Shown here: piece after piece, positions 7,617 to 16,100 of the stretch
How positions within the stretch are numbered: position 1 is the stretch's first letter
How the letters are laid out: each line of letters begins with the position of its first letter
NCBI RefSeq assembly: GCF_027922265.1
Contig: NZ_BSFI01000004.1
Location: 62,001 to 126,000, forward strand
Direction: 5' to 3'
Origin: Hansschlegelia plantiphila
GTDB lineage: Bacteria > Pseudomonadota > Alphaproteobacteria > Rhizobiales > Methylopilaceae
Length of the DNA: 64,000 bases
Position numbers and translations under genes: made by a program
The notes under the pieces: generated by a model
What the model was told of the DNA's origin: nothing
Seen by the model: only the letters and a program-made list of their open reading frames with translations
Databases searched by the model: none

Positions 7617-10298
7617 TTACGCCAGCGCCGGCTCCAGCGCCCGCATGCTCGCCAGCATGCGGCGGATCTCCGGCAGGCAGGAGCCGCAGTTCGTGCCGGC
7701 TCTTGTCGCGGCGCCCACAGCCGTGGCGTCCGCGCAGCCCGAGCGGACCGCGCCTTCGATGACGCCCTTCGGCACGCCGTGGCAGGCGCAGACCAGCGGG
7801 CCGCTTGCGGCCCCGTCGCTCGGCCGCCCCGCCAGCAGCAGGCTGCGGATCTGGCCCTCCGACAGCGGCTGGCCGAGCCTGGTCCTCAGATGGGTCCAGG
7901 CGTTCTCCTGGCGCCCGGCGCCGACGAACAGGCAGGCCTCCAGCACGCCGTCACGGAAGATCGCCGCGCGATAGCTCTTGCGGGCGGGATCGACGAAATC
8001 GACGATCTCGTCGTCGCGCTCAAGCCCCGGCAGCAGCGTCTCGAGCGCCGGCGCGTCGTCGCAGGCGAACAGCAGGCCGGCGCCTTTGGGGGCCGCGGCC
8101 TTCGCCCACCACATCTGCGCCGGCGGCTCGCCGAGCGCCCCGCGCGCGAGCGCGAAACCCTGGCGGGCGAAGGCGACGGGGGCGACGGCGGCAGGCGTCG
8201 CCTTGGCGTCGGGCTGGCCGGACTGCGGATCGACGAAAGCATGGACCAGCGCCCCGACGCGGCCGTCCGACGAGGTCTCCGTTGTCCAGTGGATCGGCGC
8301 GAACAGCGCGCCCTGGCGCGCGCCGGGCTCGACGCGGACCCGAAGCACCGCCTCGCCGTGGGATGACGAGACTTTGGCGAAGCCGCCGTCGACAAGGCCC
8401 TCGCGGGCGGCGTCGGCGGGATGGATCTCGATGAACGGCTCGATGATGTGGCTGGCGAGCCGGGGGCTGCGGCCCGTGCGCGTCATGGTGTGCCACTGGT
8501 CGCGGATGCGGCCGGTGTTGAGGCGGTAGGGGAAGGTTCTCGTCGGCGTGGCCGCGGGGGTGATCGGCTCGACCGCGACGAAGCGGGCGCGGCGGTCGGG
8601 GGTGAAGAAGCCGCCCTTCGCGAAAAAGCGCGTCTCCTTGCGGGCCGCTCCCGTCTTCGCCGGCCACTGGATCGGCTCCAGCTTGTCATAGTCGCGGGTG
8701 TCGAGGTCGGCGAGCGCGCCGATGTCGAAGTCGCGCCCGCCGTTGTTCTCGAACGCCGAGAGCGCCGCGTGCTCGCGGAACACCTCCCCGGGCGTCCGCC
8801 AGTCGAAGGCCTCGGCGAAGCCGAGGCGGCTCGCGACCTGAGTCACGATCCACCAGTCCGGCCTCGCCTGTCCGGGCAGAGCGAGGAACGCCCGCTGGCG
8901 CGAGATGCGGCGCTCGGAGTTGGTGACCGTGCCGTCCTTTTCGCCCCACGCGGCGGCCGGCAGGCGGATCTTCGCGCCGGCGCCCAGCGTGTCGTTCGAC
9001 GCCACGTTCTCCGACACCACGAAGTGCTCGAGATTGCGCATCGCCGCCCGCGCGGCGTCGGCGCGCGGCAGCGAGACGGCGGGGTTGGTGCCCATCACCC
9101 AGAGCGCCCTGATCTCGCCGCGCTCGACCGCGTCGAACATGTCGACCGCCTTCAGCCCCTCGGCCCGGGCCATGCGGGGCGCGTCCCAGAAGCGGCGGAC
9201 CTTCTCGATCGACTCGACGTCGAAGCCCATATGGGCCGCGAGCTGGTTCGAGAGGCCGCCGACCTCGCGTCCGCCCATCGCGTTGGGCTGGCCGGTCAGC
9301 GAGAACGGCCCCATGCCCTCGCGGCCGATGCGGCCCGTCGCGAGGTGGACGTTGACGATGGCGTTGACCTTGTCGGAGCCCTGCGCGGACTGGTTGACGC
9401 CCTGGCTGTAGAGCGTCACGACCCGCTCGGTGGCTGCGAACAGATCGAAGAACGTCTCGACGTCGGTTGGGTTGAGCCCGCAGGCGGCGGCCGTCGCGGC
9501 GACGTCCGGCGCGATCTCGCGGGCTCGGTCCAGCGCCGCAGTGAAATTGCTGGTGTGGCTGTCGATGAAGCCGTCGTTCAGCGCCCCTCGCTCGGCGAGC
9601 GCGACCAGCAGGCCGCAGAACAGCGCGCTGTCGAAGCCGGCCTCGATCGGCAAATGGAGGTCGGCCTCCTCCGCGGTCGCCGTGCGGCGCGGGTCGATCA
9701 CGACGATCTTCGCGCCGCGCGCGACCTTCGCCGCCAGCATGCGCTGGTAGAGCACCGGATGGCACCAGGCGGCGTTGGAGCCGACCAGCACCAGAAGGTC
9801 GGCGGTCTCGAGGTCGCGATAGGTTCCGGGCACGGTGTCGGAGCCGAAGGCGCGCTTGTGGCCCGCGACCGAGGACGACATGCAGAGGCGGCTGTTGGTG
9901 TCGACGTTGGCCGAGCCGAGGAAGCCCTTGAACAGCTTGTTCGCGGCGTAATAGTCCTCGGTCAGCAGTTGCCCCGACAGATAGACCGCGATCGCGCCCG
10001 GTCCGTGCTCGTCGAGCACGCGACGGAAGCCCTCCGCCGTAGCGTCGAGCGCGTCCGTCCAGCTCGCGCGGGCGCCGTCGATCGCGGGATGCAGCAGCCG
10101 GCCCTCGAGCGACAGCGTCTCGCCGAGCGCCGAGCCCTTCGAACACAGCCGCCCGAAATTCGACGGATGGTCCGGATCCCCCGCAATCGTCGCGCCGCCC
10201 ATCCGGTCGGGCTGCGCGAGCACGCCGCACCCGACCCCGCAATAGGGACAGGTCGTGCGCGTCGGCGGCGCCGGCTGCTCGGGGGCGTGGATGTTCAT
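7617..10298 (-). CDS. nasA: Assimilatory nitrate reductase catalytic subunit, with C-terminal BFD-type [2Fe-2S] domain
   Basis: This 893-residue cytoplasmic molybdenum enzyme reduces nitrate to nitrite. A [4Fe-4S] motif sits at the N-terminus (C17, C20, C24, C52: CPYCGVGCGV ... LCSKG). The large bis-MGD molybdopterin domain follows, with GTNPAVSLP and the molydopterin-binding C-terminal barrel. A final bacterioferritin-associated-ferredoxin-like segment at about 835-885 has CAC and CGSC cysteine pairs, as in Klebsiella-type NasA. No signal peptide is present, as expected for the assimilatory enzyme. It is the last gene of the nitrate cluster, separated from the upstream reductase gene by a 229-bp gap holding a long palindrome. 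The electron donor is probably the FAD protein at 14061-15290 or the CysJ-like protein. Confidence 0.93.
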   Translation of the reverse strand: MNIHAPEQPAPPTRTTCPYCGVGCGVLAQPDRMGGATIAGDPDHPSNFGRLCSKGSALGETLSLEGRLLHPAIDGARASWTDALDATAEGFRRVLDEHGPGAIAVYLSGQLLTEDYYAANKLFKGFLGSANVDTNSRLCMSSSVAGHKRAFGSDTVPGTYRDLETADLLVLVGSNAAWCHPVLYQRMLAAKVARGAKIVVIDPRRTATAEEADLHLPIEAGFDSALFCGLLVALAERGALNDGFIDSHTSNFTAALDRAREIAPDVAATAAACGLNPTDVETFFDLFAATERVVTLYSQGVNQSAQGSDKVNAIVNVHLATGRIGREGMGPFSLTGQPNAMGGREVGGLSNQLAAHMGFDVESIEKVRRFWDAPRMARAEGLKAVDMFDAVERGEIRALWVMGTNPAVSLPRADAARAAMRNLEHFVVSENVASNDTLGAGAKIRLPAAAWGEKDGTVTNSERRISRQRAFLALPGQARPDWWIVTQVASRLGFAEAFDWRTPGEVFREHAALSAFENNGGRDFDIGALADLDTRDYDKLEPIQWPAKTGAARKETRFFAKGGFFTPDRRARFVAVEPITPAATPTRTFPYRLNTGRIRDQWHTMTRTGRSPRLASHIIEPFIEIHPADAAREGLVDGGFAKVSSSHGEAVLRVRVEPGARQGALFAPIHWTTETSSDGRVGALVHAFVDPQSGQPDAKATPAAVAPVAFARQGFALARGALGEPPAQMWWAKAAAPKGAGLLFACDDAPALETLLPGLERDDEIVDFVDPARKSYRAAIFRDGVLEACLFVGAGRQENAWTHLRTRLGQPLSEGQIRSLLLAGRPSDGAASGPLVCACHGVPKGVIEGAVRSGCADATAVGAATRAGTNCGSCLPEIRRMLASMRALEPALA

Positions 10299-10365
10299 CG
10301 GCGGGCCGGAGAGGAAGGACCACGCTCCATCGATGCAGCGCGGCCTTCGCAGACGAAGCGCGGGC

Positions 10366-10502
10366 CTTCACCTCTCCCCGGCGGGGAGAGGTCGGCGCGG
10401 CGTAAGCCGCGGCGGGTGAGGGGGCCTCGTGTTTTCCGGAGGGGTCCGGACCCCCTCACCCGGCGCTGCGCGCCGACCTCTCCCCGCCGGGGAGAGGTGA
10501 AG
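10366..10502. repeat. Long imperfect palindromic intergenic element
   Basis: About 137 bp between nasA and the upstream reductase gene. The outer arms are CTTCACCTCTCCCC...GGGGAGAGGTGAAG, each carrying its own inner CTCTCCCCGGCGGGGAGAG palindrome. The inner arms (GTGAGGGGG / CCCCCTCAC) are separated by about 20 bp. The outer 31-nt unit recurs at 13987-14017. This looks like a dispersed intergenic repeat that would form a long hairpin in the nas transcript. Confidence 0.75.
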
Positions 10503-10527
10503 ACGGATGCCCCTGTCGCGTCCCCCA

Positions 10528-12144
10528 TCAATACACGTCCGCCTGGTAGCGGCGGGCCCTGCGGAGGTCTGCGACGAAGGCCTTGGCGGCGTCGGGGGTC
10601 TTCGCCCCATGCTCGGCGACGATCTCGACCAGCGCTCTCTCGACGTCGGCCGCCATGCGCTTGGCGTCGCCGCAGACGTAGAAATGCGCGCCCTTCTCCA
10701 GCCAGCTCCAGAGTTCGGCGCCGGCCTCGCGCATCCTGTCCTGCACGTAGACCTTGCGGTCGCCGTCGCGCGACCAGGCGAGGGAGAGCCTCGTCAGCGC
10801 GCCGCAGGACTGCAGCTCCTCGATCTCGTCGCGATAGAAGAAGTCCGTCGCCTCGCGCTGGTGTCCGAAGAACAGCCAGGCGCCGCCGGGAGCCTGGCGC
10901 GCTTTCCGTTCGCGCAGGAAGGAGCGGAACGGCGCGATCCCGGTGCCCGGGCCGACCATGACGATCGGGACGCCGCCGTCCTTCGGCAGGGCGAAGCCGT
11001 GGGCCTTCTGGACGTAGACCTTGAGCTTCGAGCCCGGCTCGACGCGGTCCGACAGATAGGTCGAGGCGAGGCCGAGCCGGGTGCGGTCGCCCACGCGGTA
11101 GCGCACGCAGTCGACGGTGAGGCTCACCTTGCCGGGGTCGGCGGAGAGCGCCGAGGAGATCGAATAGAGCCTGGGCTGCAGCGGCTCGACCGCGCCGAGA
11201 AACTCCGCCACGGGCGGCGTGGCGGCCGGGAACTTATCGAGCGCGGCCAGCACGTCGAGCGTAGCCAGGTCGCCGTCGGGGTCCTCGCCCTCCGCAAGGC
11301 GCGCGAGCTTGGCCTTCTCGTCGGCGTCTTCGGCGTAGACCGACAGCAGCTCGAACAGCGCGTCGGGGGCTGCGCCGAGCGCGACCTTCTCCGACAGCCA
11401 GACACCGAGCGTGTGGGTGTGGCCGTCATGGCTGACGGAGGCTTCCATCGCGACGCCGAGCCGCGCGGCGACAGCCTCGCAGAGCTCCTGCGCGTTGGTC
11501 GCGAACAGGCCGAAGGAGTCGCCGGGCTCGTAAGTCAGCCCGCATTGCGACAGGTCGATCTCGATGTGATTGGTTTCTTTTTGGGAGCCCTCGTTCAGTC
11601 TGCGCTTCGATAGGAACGTCGCCTCGACCGGAGTCTCCCGCGAGCGGCCGGGCTCGTTCGCCGCCGGCGCGGCCGCAGGCTTCTCCGCGGGCGCCGCGCC
11701 GCCGTCGAGCTCGACGGCGAGCGTCTTCAGCATGCGCTGGGTTTCCTTGCCGCCGGGCACGCAGAGGTTGAGCTTCTTCTCCTCGCCCTTGGCGATGGCG
11801 GCGGAATAGCTCTCGCAGAGATAGCCGCACTGGCCGCAGTCCTGCTGCGCCATCGCCGCGAACAGCCGGCGCGGCAGCGGCTTGCCTGCGGCGAGCTGCA
11901 TGCGCTCGTCGATCGGCATCGAGGCGTCGTGCCATGGCGCGCCGTCGTCCTCCTCGGGCGGAGCGGCCTCGCCCGGCAGGGGCGAGCCCAGCAGCGCGGC
12001 GGCGGCGTCGCGCGACAGCGACTGCACGCCGCCGTCCATCGACAGCAGGCCGGCGAAGAACCCGTTCAGCCAGGCGCGCTGCTCGGGGCTGAACGGCGCG
12101 TTCTCAGGCACGAGCGGCGGCAGGACGGCGGACTGCTCGGTCAT
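10528..12144 (-). CDS. CysJ-like NAD(P)H reductase with N-terminal Fe-S type Cys domain instead of flavodoxin
   Basis: This 538-residue protein has the FAD- and NADPH-binding half of sulfite reductase flavoprotein: RLYSISSAL (FAD), MVGPGTGIAPFRSFL (NADPH), GHQREATDFFY, YVCGDAKRM and a C-terminal aromatic Tyr. There is no FMN flavodoxin domain. Residues about 90-135 carry QDCGQCGYLCESYSAAI and LNLCVPGG, a CxxCGxxC...C set like the 4Fe-4S domain of RnfB-type proteins. The first 25 residues (FSPEQRAWLNGFFAGLL) resemble the start of NirA. It lies 4 bp downstream of nirA, so I infer that it delivers NAD(P)H electrons to the siroheme enzyme. Annotation as 'sulfite reductase subunit alpha' would be by homology only. 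Confidence 0.8.
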   Translation of the reverse strand: MTEQSAVLPPLVPENAPFSPEQRAWLNGFFAGLLSMDGGVQSLSRDAAAALLGSPLPGEAAPPEEDDGAPWHDASMPIDERMQLAAGKPLPRRLFAAMAQQDCGQCGYLCESYSAAIAKGEEKKLNLCVPGGKETQRMLKTLAVELDGGAAPAEKPAAAPAANEPGRSRETPVEATFLSKRRLNEGSQKETNHIEIDLSQCGLTYEPGDSFGLFATNAQELCEAVAARLGVAMEASVSHDGHTHTLGVWLSEKVALGAAPDALFELLSVYAEDADEKAKLARLAEGEDPDGDLATLDVLAALDKFPAATPPVAEFLGAVEPLQPRLYSISSALSADPGKVSLTVDCVRYRVGDRTRLGLASTYLSDRVEPGSKLKVYVQKAHGFALPKDGGVPIVMVGPGTGIAPFRSFLRERKARQAPGGAWLFFGHQREATDFFYRDEIEELQSCGALTRLSLAWSRDGDRKVYVQDRMREAGAELWSWLEKGAHFYVCGDAKRMAADVERALVEIVAEHGAKTPDAAKAFVADLRRARRYQADVY

Positions 12145-12148
12145 GAGG

Positions 12149-13954
12149 TCACGCGCCCTCCAGCGCGAAGATCGTCTTCAGCGCGTCGATCTCGTGGCGG
12201 CGGGTGAAGGCGGCGAAGGTCTCATCGGGGCCGGAGCGGCGCGCGAGGTAGCCGCGCAGCATCTTCTCCACCACGGCGGGGCAATCCTCGCCCCTCACGT
12301 TCTGCACGAGCTCGCGGCCGATGGCGGCGTCGGTTCCGAAGCCGCCGCCGACATGGAGGTGGAAGCCGTCGACGCTGTCGTCCTCGCCGACCGGCACGCG
12401 CGCGCCGATCAGGCCGATGTCGCCGATGTAGTGCTGCGCGCAGGAGTTGTGGCAGCCGGTGGCGTGGATGTTGATCGGCGTGTCGACGGTCAGGCCGACG
12501 CCGTCGATGTGGGTCGCGATCATGTCCGCGAAGCCCTTGGTGTCGGCGGCGGAGAACTTGCAGCCGCGGTTGCCGGTGCAGGCCACGAGACCGGCGCGGA
12601 CGTTCGACGCCGTGGTCGCAAGCCCGATCGCCGCGATTCTGGCCTCGACCTCGGCGACGTCCTCGTCGCGGACGCCCGAGATCAGCAGGTTCTGCCAGAC
12701 GGTGAGGCGGATATCGCCGTCGCCGAACTCCTGAGAGATGTCGGCGAGCGCGCGCATCTGCGCGCAGTCCATGCGGCCGAGATTGAGCCCGACGCCGATC
12801 CAGTTGAGTCCGGACTGCTTCTGGGGATGCACGCCGATATGGGCGAGCCGGTCGCTCTCCGGCCGCGGCGCGACCGCCTCGGCGGGCGCGCGGACCAGCT
12901 TCGCGTCGAGCTGCTTCTCGACCTCGCCGAGGAAGGTCCCGAAGCCCCAGGCGTCGAGCACGTATTTCAGTCGCGCCTTGTTGCGGTCGGTGCGGTCGCC
13001 GCTCGCGATGAACACGCGCACGATCGCGTCCGCGACCTTGATCGCCTGGGCGAGCGGAACGATCACGCCGGTGTCGCGCGCGAAGTCGCGGTGGCCGGTA
13101 ACGCCGCCGAGCGCGAGCCGCCACCAGACGCCGGCCTCGATCCCGAAGCCGTCTTTCACCTCGACGGCCTGGAAGCCGATGTCGTTGGTGTCTTCGAGCG
13201 CAGCGATCCGGCCGGCGCCGTCGAACGCCACGTTGAACTTGCGCGGCAGTCCGTAGAGCGAGCGGTCGTTCAGGATGTGGTGGTGCCACTCCCTGGCGTA
13301 AGGCCGCGTGTCGACGAGCTCCTGCGGGTCGACGCCCGCCGTCGGCGTTCCGGTGATGTTGCGGATGTTGTCGGCGCCGGAGCCCTTCGACGTCAGGCCG
13401 ATGTCGACCAGCCCCTCGATGAAAGGAATGCCGTTCTGCGCGTTGATCTCGCGCACCTGGAGGTTCGCCCGTGTGGTGACGTGGGAATAGCCGCCGCCAT
13501 AGGCCTCCGCGAGATCGGCGACGCCGCGGAATTGCCAGGCCTTCAGGACGCCATTGTGGATCCTGAGCCGACACATATACGAGTCCTGCGTCGGGCCGAC
13601 ATAGAACAGCCCGTGGAAGCGGATGCGGAAATCGTCGAGCTGCTTGGCGTATTTGTTCTCCGCCGCCATCGTTTTGAAGCGCGCGTAGGCGTCGAACGGG
13701 TGCTCGTCGCGCTTGGCCTTCTCCTGCGGGGACAGTTTCTTCCCGGCCTTCTCGAACCGCGCCATCGCCTCGATGTGGATCGCGTCCGGGCCGGCCGGGA
13801 CGGGCTCGGCCTGCGGCGCGTTTGCGGCGGGCTGGTTCTGGAAGGGCGCGAGGCCGCCGAAGCCGGGCGCGCCGCGCGCGCCTCGGATCGCCTGCACGCC
13901 GGAGACGAAGCCTTCGAGATATCGCTTCTGGTCGGGGGAGAAGTCTTCGCTCAT
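12149..13954 (-). CDS. nirA: Siroheme nitrite reductase (ferredoxin-type NirA)
   Basis: A 601-residue enzyme that reduces nitrite to ammonium with six electrons. It has the two-fold nitrite/sulfite reductase repeat. The siroheme/[4Fe-4S] ligands lie in CTGNRGC (C-x5-C) and GCHNSC (C-x3-C) in the second half. The context argues for nitrite rather than sulfite as substrate: it sits in the nitrate operon between the FAD reductase and the CysJ-like reductase. About 75 residues of N-terminal extension precede the catalytic domain. They begin FSPDQKRYLEGFVSGVQ, much like the start of the neighbouring reductase, and continue as a Pro/Ala-rich linker. Confidence 0.9.
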   Translation of the reverse strand: MSEDFSPDQKRYLEGFVSGVQAIRGARGAPGFGGLAPFQNQPAANAPQAEPVPAGPDAIHIEAMARFEKAGKKLSPQEKAKRDEHPFDAYARFKTMAAENKYAKQLDDFRIRFHGLFYVGPTQDSYMCRLRIHNGVLKAWQFRGVADLAEAYGGGYSHVTTRANLQVREINAQNGIPFIEGLVDIGLTSKGSGADNIRNITGTPTAGVDPQELVDTRPYAREWHHHILNDRSLYGLPRKFNVAFDGAGRIAALEDTNDIGFQAVEVKDGFGIEAGVWWRLALGGVTGHRDFARDTGVIVPLAQAIKVADAIVRVFIASGDRTDRNKARLKYVLDAWGFGTFLGEVEKQLDAKLVRAPAEAVAPRPESDRLAHIGVHPQKQSGLNWIGVGLNLGRMDCAQMRALADISQEFGDGDIRLTVWQNLLISGVRDEDVAEVEARIAAIGLATTASNVRAGLVACTGNRGCKFSAADTKGFADMIATHIDGVGLTVDTPINIHATGCHNSCAQHYIGDIGLIGARVPVGEDDSVDGFHLHVGGGFGTDAAIGRELVQNVRGEDCPAVVEKMLRGYLARRSGPDETFAAFTRRHEIDALKTIFALEGA

Positions 13955-13986
13955 CGGGTCGTCGCCTTTGCCGGCGCCTTATCTTT

Positions 13987-14017
13987 CTTCACCTCTCCCC
14001 GCCGGGGAGAGGTGAAG
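13987..14017. repeat. 31-nt perfect inverted repeat, second copy of the dispersed unit
   Basis: Arms CTTCACCTCTCCCC and GGGGAGAGGTGAAG flank a 3-nt centre in the 106-bp gap between nirA and the FAD reductase gene. The same unit forms both outer arms of the element at 10366-10502. The transcript would form a 14-bp hairpin, a possible processing or stability element inside the nas operon. Confidence 0.7.
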
Positions 14018-14060
14018 GCCTGCGCCTCTTGGTCGAAAACAGGACCATTCCCCGCCTCCG

Positions 14061-15290
14061 TCACGCCGCGGCCGCGAAGCCGCGGCCGAAGGCGAGGTCG
14101 TCGCGTAATGGCCCGAGGGGAGCGCGGCTCGCGATGAGGTCGAGGTACCAGAGCGCGTCGGAGGCCTCCCCGACGAGGATCGCGCCTTTGAGCCGGTCGT
14201 CGCGGACGATCAGCTTGCGGTAGTGGCCGTGGCCGGGATCGGCGAGGGTGACGATCTCGTCGCCGTCCTCGGCCTCGATGACGCCAGCGGAGAACACCGG
14301 AACCCCGGAGACCTTGAGGTTGGTGGAGAGCAGGCTGCCGGCGTAGGACGCCGCCTCGTCGCCGGCGAGCTGGGCGGCCAGCGTCTTCGCCTGCTCATAG
14401 GCCGGCGCGACGAGCCCGTAGACCGCGCCGCGATGCTCGGCGCATTCGCCGAGCGCGAAGATTGCGGGGTCGGAGGTTCGCATCGCGTCCTCGACGAGGA
14501 TGGCGCGGTTGCAATCAAGGCCGGCGGCCTTGGCCAGCGTCACGTTCGGCTGGACGCCGACCGCCATGACGATCATGTCGGCGGGAAGGACGGCGCCGGA
14601 TGCGAGCTCGAGGCCGGTGACGTGCGTGTCGCCGGCGATGCGCGCGCTGGACGCGCCCATGACGAAACCGATGCCCTTCGTTTCGAGCGAGCGCCTGAGG
14701 GTCGCGGCGCCCCGGTCGTCGAGCTGGCGGTTCATCAGTCGGTCGGCCGCATGCACGACGGTCGCCTTGCAGCCGAGCCTTGCGAGGCCATAGGCGGCTT
14801 CGAGCCCCAGTAGCCCGCCGCCGATCACCACGGCGCGCTTGCCCGGCCCGGAAAGCTCCTTCAGCCGCATGGCGTCGAGACGGTCGCGGAACACCAGCGC
14901 CTGCGCGAGATGCGCACCCGGCAGCGGCAGTCGGATCGCCTCGGAGCCGGTGGCGAACGCCAGCTTGTCATAGGCGAGCACACGCCCGTCCTTCAGCGTC
15001 ACGCGTCTGGCGGCGCGGTCGATCGCCTGAGCGGCGACGCCCGTGAACAGCCGGTAGCCGTTCGCGCCGTACCAGGCGCGGTCCCTCAGGCGGATGTCCT
15101 CGTCGGCGGCCTCGCCTGCGAGCAGCGACGACAGCAGCACGCGGTTGTAGGCCGGCTCCGGTTCGGCTCCGACGACGGTGACGTTGTAGCGCCCGGGGCA
15201 GGCCGCCTTGAGCTCCTCGAGCAGCCGAAGGCCCGCCATGCCGGCCCCGATCACCACCAGCCGTTCGCGCTCCATGGCCGGCGCGTGCAT
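14061..15290 (-). CDS. NirB/NasB-like FAD-dependent NAD(P)H oxidoreductase
   Basis: This 409-residue two-dinucleotide-binding flavoprotein resembles the N-terminal part of NADH-dependent nitrite reductase NirB, with none of the siroheme domains. Seen motifs are the FAD-binding VVIGAGMAGLRLLEEL, AYNRVLLSSLLAGE, the NAD-binding VVIGGGLLGLEAAYGLARLG, and a GVQPN segment before the second FAD contact. I chose the ATG at 15290, one base from the nrtD stop; a longer start at 15323 would run into nrtD. No BFD domain is attached, but NasA carries one at its C-terminus. A NADH to FAD protein to NasA electron path is therefore likely, though a path to NirA cannot be excluded. Confidence 0.82.
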   Translation of the reverse strand: MHAPAMERERLVVIGAGMAGLRLLEELKAACPGRYNVTVVGAEPEPAYNRVLLSSLLAGEAADEDIRLRDRAWYGANGYRLFTGVAAQAIDRAARRVTLKDGRVLAYDKLAFATGSEAIRLPLPGAHLAQALVFRDRLDAMRLKELSGPGKRAVVIGGGLLGLEAAYGLARLGCKATVVHAADRLMNRQLDDRGAATLRRSLETKGIGFVMGASSARIAGDTHVTGLELASGAVLPADMIVMAVGVQPNVTLAKAAGLDCNRAILVEDAMRTSDPAIFALGECAEHRGAVYGLVAPAYEQAKTLAAQLAGDEAASYAGSLLSTNLKVSGVPVFSAGVIEAEDGDEIVTLADPGHGHYRKLIVRDDRLKGAILVGEASDALWYLDLIASRAPLGPLRDDLAFGRGFAAAA

Positions 15291-15291
15291 C

Positions 15292-16089
15292 TCAGGCCGC
15301 CTCGACGAAGCGGTGGCGCTCATAGAGGAACTTGAGCACCGCCGCGCGCGCCGCGATGTAGCCGCGGTCGGAAACGAGCTCCAGCCGCTTGCGGGGGCGG
15401 GCGAGGGCGACTTCGAGGACCTCGCCGATCCGCGCCGAGGGACCGTTCGTCATCATCACGATGCGATCCGACAGCAGCACCGCCTCGTCGACGTCGTGGG
15501 TGATCATCATCACGGTGTTGTTGAGCTCCGCCTGGATCTGCATGACCTGGTCCTGCAGATGGGTGCGGGTCAGCGCGTCGAGCGCGCCGAAGGGTTCGTC
15601 GAGCAGCAGCACCTTTGGCTGCATGGCGAGCGCGCGGGCGATGCCGATGCGCTGCTTCATACCGCCCGAGATCTCCGACGGCCGCCGGTCCTTGGCGTGG
15701 GCCATGTTGACCAGCTCGATCTGGCGCATGGTCCATTCGTGACGCTCGGCGCGAGACTTGGTCTTGGCGAAGACCTTGTCGACGGCGAGCGCGACGTTCT
15801 CGTAGGCCGTGAGCCACGGCAGCAGCGAATGGTTCTGGAACACGACCGCCCGGTCGGGACCAGGCTCGTCGACCACCTTGCCCTCGAGGAACACCACCCC
15901 CTTGGTCGCCTGCGTCAGGCCGGCGACGATGTTGAGCAGCGTCGACTTTCCGCAGCCGGAATGGCCGATGATCGAGACGAATTCGCCTTCGCGGACCTCG
16001 AGCGAGATGTCCTTGAGGACTTCGTTGGTCATCGCCCCGCGGGTGAAGCTCTTCTCGACTTGCTCGATCTTCAGGAACGACTTCGCCAT
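15292..16089 (-). CDS. nrtD: Nitrate ABC transporter ATP-binding protein
   Basis: This 265-residue ATPase energises nitrate import. It has Walker A GHSGCGKST, Q loop VFQNHSLLPWL, signature EISGGMKQRI, Walker B LLLDEPFGALD and the switch His in MMITHDVDEA. It is a single-domain NrtD/SsuB/TauB-like protein without the solute-binding fusion of NrtC. The start at 16089 (MAKSFLKIEQ) has GTGAGG 9 nt upstream; the ATG at 16098 is possible but lies directly against that site. It sits 11 bp after nrtB. Confidence 0.9.
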   Translation of the reverse strand: MAKSFLKIEQVEKSFTRGAMTNEVLKDISLEVREGEFVSIIGHSGCGKSTLLNIVAGLTQATKGVVFLEGKVVDEPGPDRAVVFQNHSLLPWLTAYENVALAVDKVFAKTKSRAERHEWTMRQIELVNMAHAKDRRPSEISGGMKQRIGIARALAMQPKVLLLDEPFGALDALTRTHLQDQVMQIQAELNNTVMMITHDVDEAVLLSDRIVMMTNGPSARIGEVLEVALARPRKRLELVSDRGYIAARAAVLKFLYERHRFVEAA

Positions 16090-16100
16090 GACGCTCATCC

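Noticed and set aside
8421..10961. Very long plus-strand open frame opposite nasA
   Set aside because: Arg/Asp/His-rich shadow of the high-G+C nasA gene with no recognisable domain.
11882..14137. 751-codon plus-strand frame opposite nirA
   Set aside because: Shadow frame; NirA motifs on the minus strand are unambiguous.
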